A DNA stretch of 64,000 nt from Nyssa sinensis. Lineage: Eukaryota; Streptophyta; Magnoliopsida; Cornales; Nyssaceae. A program made the translations under genes and the position numbers. The stretch lies in contig CM018036.1 in the NCBI GenBank assembly GCA_008638375.1, positions 17,626,832-17,690,831 of the forward strand. The letters are read 5' to 3'. The notes under the pieces were generated by a model. It was not told the origin of the DNA, made no database searches, and was given only the letters and a program-made list of their open reading frames with translations. Of this stretch, positions 43,401 to 54,400 are shown piece after piece (position 1 is the stretch's first letter; every line of letters begins with the position of its first letter).

Positions 43401-46400
43401 TTATTTTATATGTAACTTGTGTCAAATTATCTAATTCATGGATATTACATAGTATATATCTATTATGTCATTTATCATGAATTAGTATCATTTATCATGA
43501 ATATGATGTATATGCCTTAAACATGCACAAATATTCAATAAATAGGCTTATTTGTATAAATAAATAAATTTTAAGTTATGTTTCTACATGTTTCCAATTT
43601 TTTCTCCGTTTCCATTATGTTTCCGAAACGTTTCCGAAGCGTTTCTGTTTCCGGACAGACCGAAACTATACATCGAAACGATATTTTGATCCTTGGCCTT
43701 CACCTTGTCCAAACTTACTAGATGAATTTTCTTCTCCCTCTCCTTATCCCCTCAAAGGAAATCTCTTTGAATCTTCTCTAATTTCCTACGAACCAAGGCT
43801 AGCATCGGAAAGATGGACATGTAGTACGTCGGGAGATTTTCCAACATACTCCTAATGAGAGTGATCCTCCCCCCTCTTGAAAAATAATTGCTTTTCCAAC
43901 CCGTAAGTCTGCGTTGAAACCTTTCAATCACTGTGTCCCAAATGCTAGCCGAATTCGAAGACGCCCCCAACCGCAAACCGAGGTAACTAGAAGGAAAGCT
44001 CCTCACCACACACCCTAGATTCCATGCCATCTCCTCCACAATTACAACCTCTCCTAGGGGGATGATCTCTGTCTTATTAAGGTTGACCCTCAATCCTGAA
44101 ACAACTTCAAAGCATAAGAGGATGCATCTCAAGATCCGAAGTTGAAGCTACTCCACTGCACAGAAAACAATGGCATCATCCGCAAACATCAAGTGAGAGA
44201 TCTCCTCCTCCTACCTTCCTCCCTCTTTCTTTATCACAAAGCCTTTCAACATCCCCCCTCCTTGAGCTTTGACCATCATTCTGCTAAGCGCTTCCATAGC
44301 AATCACAAAAAAGAAAGGGGAAAGGGGTCCCCTGCCTTAACCCCCTTGAAGACCAAACGAAGCCTGTTGGAGAACCATTTACCAAAACGAAAAAAGAAAC
44401 TATGGATATGCAAGCCTTGATCCATCCTCTCCACCTCTCCCCAAACCCCATCCTTTCCAACAACAAGAGAAGAAAGTGCCAATTCACATGATCATAAGCT
44501 TTTTCAATGTCAAGCTTACGAACCAAGCCCTTCTCTCCACTCTTTCTCCTTGCATCCACGCATTCATTAGCAATCAAAACTGCATCAAGAATCTGTCTTC
44601 CTTCCACAAAAGCATTATGGCTTGATGAAATAATGTTGCCCATTGCAGGCTTTGGACACAAAGTAAGGACCTTAGCTAATAGCTTGTACAGGCTTCTCAC
44701 CAGACTAATTGGCCTATAATCTTTGATATCCTCTGCTCCTTCCATTTTTGGGATCAAAGCAATAAATGAAACATTTAAGCTCCTCTCAAAGTAACAAGAC
44801 TAATAGAACTGGTCAAACACGGCCATCACATTGCTCCTGACTACTCTCCAACACTTCTTGTAAAAAGCCATTGTAAAACCATCAGGCCCCGGCGCCTTAT
44901 CCCCATCACAACTCTTTAGGGCTGCTATCACCTCAGCTTCCTCAAACAACTTCTCTAACCTTTCTGCTTGATCTATCTCTATGGCATCACACTCCAATCC
45001 TTCTAAAGAAGGTCTCCACTCACTTGTTTCTTGTAGAGATCCTTGTAGAAGTCCACTATACCATCTTTTACCTCTTTAACCCCTCGAAGCCTCCTACTCC
45101 CTATTTTCACCACACTAATATTGTTTCTTCTTTTGTTATAATTTTCCATTCAACGGAAAAACTTAGTGTTTCTCTCCCACTCTTTCAACCACAAAGCTCG
45201 GGACTTTTGCTTCCAAGAGATTTCCTCCATTTTTAAAACTCGTGCCAATTCCCCTTTAAACCCGTCTCTGGTGCATCTCTCCTCCTCTGTTAAGGAGCTA
45301 TCTTGCTCTTTCCTATCCACCTGTTGAATTTTCAACAGTAACCCCTCTTTCCTTGCTTGGACATTCCCGAATTCCAATTCATTCCACTTCTTTAAATCCA
45401 TCTTCAAAAGCTTTAGCTTCCTAGCCATCACAAAGCTCAGATCACCACTTATAACATAACCTCCCCGCCAGGCTGCCACTTTGTTTCTAAAATCTGGAAC
45501 TTGTAACCACATTTTCGAACCGAAACGGAGACTTGCCCCATCCCATTCCTCTGCTGTCCAAACTGATCGGGCTATGGTCTAAAATTTCCTTAGGACAGCA
45601 CAATTGCACAAGCTTTGGGAATTTTGCCTCCCAATCAGCAGAAATTAGGAACCTATCCAGTCTTGACATTGCTGGATTTTCCCTGTCACTTGCCCATGTA
45701 AATCTTCCCCCCCTCAAGAAGGAGGTCTACCAATCTTCTCCTATCAAGGAATTCTGAAAAAGACCTCATACTTCAGGATAGTCTCCCTCCTCCTCTTCTT
45801 TCAGCAGGAAACCTTACTGTATTAAAATCACCTCCAACTACCCACAAATCAGTCCTTCTCCTGGCCTGCGCATCAAGTTCCTCCCACAAAACACCCTTAA
45901 CAGACTCATAATTTGGGCCATAAACACTTGTGAAAACCCAATCATAATCACCACTAACCCATCTCAATCTGCAAGACAAGAAGAAACGACCCTCCCACCT
46001 ATCCATCCCCAACAGAACTCTAGAGTCCCACATAATGAGCATTCCACCTGCCGTCCCTCTAGCAGCCAAAAAACACCACTCCACCCATCTGGCACCCCAC
46101 AGGCTGCTGACAATGGCCTGGGACATGTCCTGAATTTTTGTTTCCTGAAGGCACACAAGCGATGGTTTCCAGCCCTTCAAAATCCCTTTAATAACAGATC
46201 TTTTATCCGGGTCGTTGAGACCCCAAACATTCCAAGATAAGAACTTCCACTTCATTGAGAAACCTTTTCTGGAATTTCCTTCTGTTCCCCTCCCTCCCCC
46301 TGTCTACCCTCGTAGTTGACTGCACATTCCAAATTCTTCATCGCTCTGCGGAGTTTTCTTGCCAATTTCTCCTTCTCTGAGATTTTCTTTACTGGGGCCG

Positions 46401-49400
46401 TGATCCTCCATTGTCTGTTGAACTTATTAATTTCCCATATCAATTCAAGAAACCTGTCCTCAAAGCAATGGCATTGCAGCCCCAGATATATACTCATCCC
46501 CTTGATCCTCATCATAATCCACTTCAAGACCTCGATCCTCTTCATTTCTTGTCTTCCTTCCTGAGAACTCTGAGCACCCTTTGGCAATATCATGGCCAGA
46601 GGTTCATAGGCCAACCGATAGTCAACTGGCCCTGGGCACTCCATCATAGTTCTTTCAGCCATGCCATCACACATTGGTTCATCTCTCGCCAACTGTTCAT
46701 TCATCTGGATCTCCCATAACGGCTCCCTTTCTTCACGAGTAGCAATAGGCACAATCTGCTGGTTTTCTTTGCTTGCATCAGGACTGATAGTGACCTCATT
46801 TTCCCCTCTAATCTCTTCGCATAACCCAGCCGAATTCCACTTGTTTTCCAGACCATCAAATACCAGCAATGTCCCATCCAATTCATCTTCTGTCTCTTCC
46901 ACCACTGTCCCGGAGCTACCACTGTCGTTTGAACCCAAATCATCTTCTGAAACGATGTCCAAAGCCCAGTCAACCTGACCCATGCCTTTTTCTTCCCCTG
47001 CTCTGCTTGTCTCTGCTATCCAGGAGCTTCTCACATCTCCTCTGAACTCCAGAGGCTGCAACAGGCCCTTTTTATTCATCGGAAGACCCTCTAGTGAAGC
47101 AGCACCGCTTGGGCAAAGCACTGGGCCCATAAGCTTTTGGGCATCCTTTTGATTAGCCATTCCTTCTGAGTCCAAGCAAGCGAAAGGGTTTTACATCTCC
47201 AGATGCTAACCTACCCTCCATTATGACGAAATGTGGGCTGGACCATGGTGTTAAATAACGGCCATTACGTTACGTATCGGTTTTTGACCCTTTGATACCG
47301 ATACTGTCCGATATATCGGTGTTACTAAAATTCACAGCCGTATCGGCCCATACCGTTACAAGACCAGTTACGGCCGATATATCTATTTTATGTTTTTTTT
47401 TCCCTTATTTTTTTTTTCTACAGAATTCTTATAATTTCTATTTTTATAATATTTATATATAAGTGATATACTTAACAAAATAATCCAAAAAAAAATCGAA
47501 ATGGGTTGTAAAAACATTCAAGTCAATACAAACTCAAAAATGCCTCTTGGCCTCAAAATTTTTAATTTTTTTTTATTCCATAACTAATCAACTAAATTGA
47601 TTTTCATGCTTATAATTATTTTTTGTTATTATTTATATTATTTTTTGTAATGTTACTCAAATTAAATGATATTTATTATTAGTTTAACTTTAAAATATCC
47701 ATATAAAATAATAAAATATTTTCTTAAATGTTATTTATAAAAAAATATTTTTTTTAGGTATTAGAAAATTAAAAATTAATAGTAAAAAATATTAAAATGT
47801 GATAATTGTAATTAAGATATATGTATAAATAACTTTTAAAAGATTTGCTAGTGTTTGAAAAAATATTCACGGTTGCGGTTTTCGATTCCCATTACGAATG
47901 ACCTTGATACTCTCGATACTGTTACACCGCAACCGCGACCGATTCGTATATCGCGATTGCGATTTAAATCCATGGGCTGGACAGGAGTCTGGTTATTTTT
48001 TGCCATTTCCACTTTAGTAGCACCCACCTGACCCCAAGGATCAAAATTTTGTTTCTTTTCCATCGAAACGGCCAAAACGTTTCCATTTCTCAGGGAACCG
48101 AAACAAAATACTAGTGGAATATCGAAATTTACATGTTTCCATGGAAACAAAATTGTTTCCATGAAAACATACCAAAACTAGTGGAAACATACTGAATCAG
48201 AGGAAACATTTCTTTTGTATCAACAATAATTCTAGAAGTTAGTCAAAAATAATATCCATTTATTTTTCAAGGATTAAGACTCAAAATTACAAGAAGATAT
48301 TTCTATTATTTTTCCTAAAATAATAGAAAAGTAGTAGAAGAAATAAAATGTAGAGAAACAACTATTTTAATACTAAGTTACTAATTATAATAGGTTTAAA
48401 TCGCTATTTGTTTTACTTTTTATTTTATATGTAACTTGTGTCAAATTATCTAATTCGTGGATATTGCATAGTATATATCTATTATGTCATTTATCATGAA
48501 TTACTGTTATTTATCATGAATATGATGTATATGCCTTGAACATGAACAAATATTCAATAAATAGGCTTATTTGTATAAATAAATAAATTTTAAGTTATGT
48601 TTCTAATTTTTTCTCCGTTTCCATTATGTTTCCGAAACGTTTCCATTTCTGGACAAACTGAAACTATACATCGAAACTGATATTTTGATCCTTGCCCTGA
48701 CCCACTATTGGGCCCTTTATAGCGCGTATAGTCGGGCAATTCTTCTGGCCCATTGATGGGCCCATTTTGGAGTGCAAGTCAGAGAAATTCAAATTTCGTT
48801 TATCTTCTAGCGGCCTAACCACGTGTCGCGCCTTTGTGGTTGCCGTGGATTTTTTCTAATTTCTTTTCTAACCTCTTTCCTCACGCGGGCATCTGTTTTG
48901 GAAAGCACGCGAGTTGGCATCCTCGTCTTCTCCAACCCAAATTGCCTCTGTTCTCTGTGGGTTACAGAGAATCGAGGTCCCCTCTCTGCCCGAATCAGCA
49001 AGTCGTAACTCCACACACCCACCTTCACATTGATTATATGTCAATATATGTAATGCATATTTTAAACCCTTGGGGTAGAATGAGTTGAAAAGAGACTTGA
49101 GTAATATTCCCAAGGTCCCAGGTTCAACTTCCACCCCCAAGGGCCACTTACCTATCAAATATATATATATATATGTATTGTATATTTTAGTTGGGACTAG
49201 GTTTTATAAATTTCCACAATGATTTGAATTAGGGGAATCTTCATTGCCTCCCTTCTTCATCAACCCCTTGTGTGCATATGTTAGTTTAGTGTTTTGAATG
49301 CAGAATGCCTTTTTAGTTTGAATTATACTGCTTCCTAGAATCACTGCCTTTTTTCAAAGCTTCAAGGCGTTCTAAGGAAACCTCACTTTAAGGCAAGCCT

Positions 49401-51392
49401 TAGTAAAGCTTTTTAAAACACTAGTAAGGGTATGTCTGTGTGTGAGAGAGGGGGAGAGAGAGAGAGAGAGAGAGAGTTAACAAATTATAACTACAAAATA
49501 CAAACAAAAATTGTGCATATTTATCTACGTTGAAAGCTAATGTGCCCACTCTAGTAGGTCATCAGAAGCATATCATATTTGTCGTCAGCTTGACTAGATT
49601 GATCAAATCTAAATCAGTTGGAAAATTAGAAAATAATGGAAAAAATTACTTGATCCACGCTTCCACTCTCTCGTGAAAAGGGAAGAATTCTCAAGATTCA
49701 ACTTAATTTTAATGCTAATGCATCTGAAAGAGCAAATACCCATTTTTTTCTTATAACTAAGTGGCCCTCAGTGTGGGAGTGGTGTAAACAACCTAGTTGC
49801 TCATGATCTTTTCCAAATGGTAAAACCTTTGGGCTTATTTTCATAAAAGCAACTCAACCTCAAGCATAATTTACGTCACTCTCCCCCATTTTTCTTCCTA
49901 TGCCACAAGTGAGCACCTAGTATTTTGGGGATGATGCTATATGGTTCAGAATAAGGGAACAAAAGATCACTTTGAACTTAAACTATCACCGGTTAGTTAG
50001 TTTTAGATTTAGTATATGGTCATCTGTTTTTTTTTTTTCCTTGGTAGAGGCCACATGGTCATCTTATTAGCAAGATTCTAGATTTTTCTTCATCCTTGCA
50101 GGTAGAGATTAGCTAGGTTCCTAGAACAGAAAATCAGAGAACTGACTTTTTTGGTTAAACGAGCAGCTACCACTTTGGCAACTGTTTGGATTTTTTTTGC
50201 AGCTTTGCTGGTGCTTGTCCAATAAGTCTTGTAGTTAGGCTTATCCTCAACCATTTCTCCTTGGTTATGTTCTGAGGGATTCCTCATCTATCTATCTCTT
50301 GCAATTTCCTCTTTATCTTAGTAATATCCTTCCAGTCCTTTATAACCCACCCAAATAACATTGTCATTCAGTTTCTATGTCGGAATCAGCACAACTTGAA
50401 AGATATAAGAGATAATGGAGATCATAGCAGTAGAAATTGTGGTTACGAAACACACTGACCTGTATCAGTTCAACAGTTGCTCCAAGGCACTTCGAATAAC
50501 TGCAACAGCTCCTTTTTATTTTTTGTCAGTGGGGTGAGGGTTTTTTTTTTTTCAGTTGCCCGCCCAGTGCAAGGGGGGATTTGCTACAGTTTATGTAGCT
50601 TTGGTGAGCAACATTAAAGATAGACAGGAAGAAGTTGCCTTCTTTGCAATGGTTGAATTGAAACAACCAAATTTCCATCTTTTATAGAACTCATTGATCT
50701 GTAACTTAATTTAAACTCAAGGATACTTTTTTCCTATCAATATGAGGATATCACTAAAGAACTCCAAATGAAAGTGTGTGTTTACCTTCCCTATAAATAT
50801 AGTGTAAGAAGTTCAAATAAAGAAGATATAAAGAAGATGAGGATGCAAAGAATTCTTGTATTTTCATACTAATCAGTGTTTTCAAAGGCAAGTGTCTAGT
50901 CGCCTAGGCGACTGGCAAGGCAATTTTCAGTCTTAGTGTCTTTAACATATTCTAGGTCAGGCGTGTGTCTTCAAAGAAGTGATCGCCTAGGCAAGGCGAG
51001 AGGGGACCAGGCAGTAGGCCTTTTAATTTTAACATATTTTACTTGTATTTCCCTTATACTTATAATGTTTTATGCATTTATTTAATAATCCTATAAGAGG
51101 CATATTAGTATGAAAGAACACAATTGTAATCTAGAAGTATTATTATTCAATCTATTATATTAATGCAAGTATTATTATCAAACATTAGAGCAAAACTAGC
51201 CTGATAAACATTTAAATTATTTGAGTTGTTGCCAGATTTACAAAGTTTTGAGTAGAGTAGCGGTTTCAACATGTAAAAAATTATAAATTGGGATTGACAT
51301 TGCATATTTTACAACCAGCAAATTGTCATCATTCTTCAAAATCTAAGCCTACCCACGATAAAACCTCTTCTCTCCATTAACCAGATTGACCA

Positions 51393-51428
<36 letters not shown>

Positions 51429-54400
51429 GTCTTCCCACATAGGCCTAACCTTTGAGAATCAATGTAGAGATATCTACAATTTGACATTGACACTATCATG
51501 TCTTTTACATTATTAGGATCAGCAAGTTCACAAAAAAAATCTTCTATATGTGTCTCGGATTGATCACAAAACTTTGAATATTCATTGAGAAAAAAGCACC
51601 AAAACTTAGGATGGTCACAACATCACTTAAATATGTCATATGTCACCTTCAGATTGAACTTTTTAGTGTTGCATGATAATTATTATAATTATAAGATATT
51701 AATTAAGTTAGAATGAATTAACTTCTAATGCCTAATATATTTTTTGATTATTTTTATAAGTTAGCGCTTTCTGTCACCTCATTTTTTGGGCAATGTGGGA
51801 CCTTAACACCTTAAGGGTGTCTTTTGCCTTTAACTAAAGTGTACTCAATAATAATTGTTAACAATAATACAAAACAAAACTTTGGTTGCACACAGTTGCT
51901 GACTCTGACAAACAAGCTTTTACCACTGAAGAAAACTTACCTACTTCCACTAGGGGAAAAGCAAAGTACAAATAGCTCCTCCAATGCATTTCGAAGGATA
52001 CGAAAACTAGGCAAGCGTGAAACAAGACAAATACACTTGTCAGCAAATGAATTTGCAGGAATGCGATAAGCTTCAGCAATATCCTCACTGACTGGATCCC
52101 GAAAAGCAATGCAACTAACATAAATTTTAGACCCATCACCCTCTGCAGCAATATCACATCCAAGAAAAAAGATTAAAAAACTAAGCAATTCCTCAAGCAC
52201 CAGGATCTAAAAATATAACTAGTGAGAAAACTATTGGACTCTAATATACACAATGACAAGAAAGCAAGGGAGAAAAATAACAAATTATGCATTAGGGTTT
52301 TTTAAAATGTAATAATAAATATATACATGCTAAAACCTAAGATTTCTGGCGTGCCAGGTAGGGGATATGATTTAGCCTTACTAATGCTAACAATTTAACT
52401 GTTCCATATATTCTTAGAAAGGCACAATGCCTGGAACATTTCTATCCACTAAAAAAAAGAAAATGATTTCATGCCACCACCATTTATGTATGAAGTGAAC
52501 AATAAATTAGGCATTTTGGATATAGTAGTGTTCAAATGCATTCAATTGTGATCTTCTTCAACAAAGAAAAATAAAGTAGTATTATGAAACAGTAAATAAG
52601 CCACATTAGAGAAAGCTGGCAAGCTTGATAAGAATTAGTCATTCTGTAACTTATTTATAACAAAGTGATGATAGAATTTAAGAGAGAGACAGTAAAGGAT
52701 AAAGGAAGGGATAAAAGAATAGTGGCTAGGTTCACTTCTCATCATCCCTTTTCTTGTATTAGACTAAATTTTCAATCGCTAATCAGGAGTTAGATCCCAT
52801 CACCTTTTATTCCTTCAATTCCAGCAGCTACTACAATTTTACCACCACCATCCTTTTAATGATTTTGGATCTTGAAGTCTTGTCCAATCCTCTGCCTTGT
52901 TTTCCATCCCTCCAGAGATGTTTGGGTGCCTGTGCAATCTTCATGTTCATGACCAAACTAGAAGTAAACTTGATCCCGAGGCCTTCAAAAGCATTCAGTG
53001 GTAATTCTCCTAATCAAAAGAACTGTAAGCTTTATCCTCCAAGAGGGAAAAAGTTTTTTTCCATGAATGTGTCTTTTTTGAGTCATTGGTTCACTTCCCT
53101 ACATCAAAGAGAATAATGGTGAATAGAGGTGTTCATTTCCTTTATTGTCTCCATTTCCTTTACCTCAACCTATGCCACCTCCATTTTCTTTACCACCACC
53201 TATGCCTCAAGTTTAAAAGCAGGAAGATGAAAAAACAAAACAAAGAATTGCAAATTGAAGAGCAACCATGTAAGGAATTACAGATTTACAATAGAAGGCA
53301 GAGGGACAAGACAACTAATTCACCTCAAGCTCCATGCCAAGCGATATCCTTGGACTCCAGTACTCTATCTCTAAGGTTCCTCATATTTATGACTCCAATC
53401 TCCCTATTGCTATTTGTAAGGGAGTCTGGTCAGCCACTAAACATTCAATATCCATTGTTGTGTCATACCACTGTCTTGGCCTCCTACTGTGCATTTATAA
53501 CTTCTTCTTTTGCATGCTGTTGTATCTTCTACTTCTCCTTCAGAATCTGATTTAGCTGTTTTAATCATAATCCAGACCCTCTTTTCTTTATATATTTTCA
53601 ACCTTAAAAACACTACCTCTATAACCAGTTCGGAATACAACTGAGATCAAACACCTGTTGGGTCTCTAAGATCAATGGATCAGTATGAGATTGTCAGGAA
53701 TGAAGCTTTCAATGCTCCCGATGCCTCTTGTTCTTTTCAACCTTCTTGGGCACCTGCTGCTGAACTTGACGAAGCAGGTCCCAGAAGAAGAGTCAGAAAA
53801 CTGGTCTTCAAATCAGGTGTAGCTGAGAAAAGGAGAAAACAAGCTAAGCAAAGCAATCTTGTTCCAATAATGAAGAAGGCTTCATTCTGGCACATCAATC
53901 TTTATAATCCCCCATGATTAAACCATTCCCTGCCACTCAAGCACTTTCTCCTAACATCCAATGTCCAGGAAAAAATCTTCCATCCAGCAGATACTTTCTG
54001 TACTTCCAGGAACTAAGCATCATCAAATCCAAGCTCATTTCATACCCTCCAAAATCTAAAAAGCCTACAACCTTTTTTCTGCCTATTAAACCCTAAATCA
54101 ACAAGTTTTCCATAATCATAGCTCACGACAATACCAACATTAGGCAGCAATATTATGAGTTTTCTAGTGATGTCCTATACCAACATTCTTCCAGCTTCTC
54201 TTTCTTCTGAACTACTTTTCCAAGTCTAAAATGTAATCTTTTGTTTTGATTTTTTCTTTTCTTAGTTGGTCAATTTGTTTACACTACAATTATCGTTTTC
54301 AAACCCGTTTTGAAGTTCGGCAAACAATCAATTTACTTCTCTGTTGGCTTAGATTTGGCAGGTTGTATGATGAAGAATGCAAATATTACGAGTATAGTTC

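Larger units (their letters stand above)
41829..49010 (-). mobile_element. L1-type LINE, nearly full length, carrying three hAT-type MITEs, sense in SCD1 intron 3
   Basis: Minus strand, 5' to 3': a GC-richer 5' region (about 49010-48700), an ORF1 remnant (47175-46252), ORF2 endonuclease (46255-45487), RT (about 44997-43752), zf-RVT region (to about 42020), the 3' end GTTAGCCCCCCTCAGGCTCC, and a short A tail at 41838-41830. Removing the three MITEs leaves about 5.1 kb, normal for a plant L1. Several stops and frameshifts, so inactive. The 3' end resembles that of the LINE at 11.5-13.8 kb. Confidence 0.88.
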
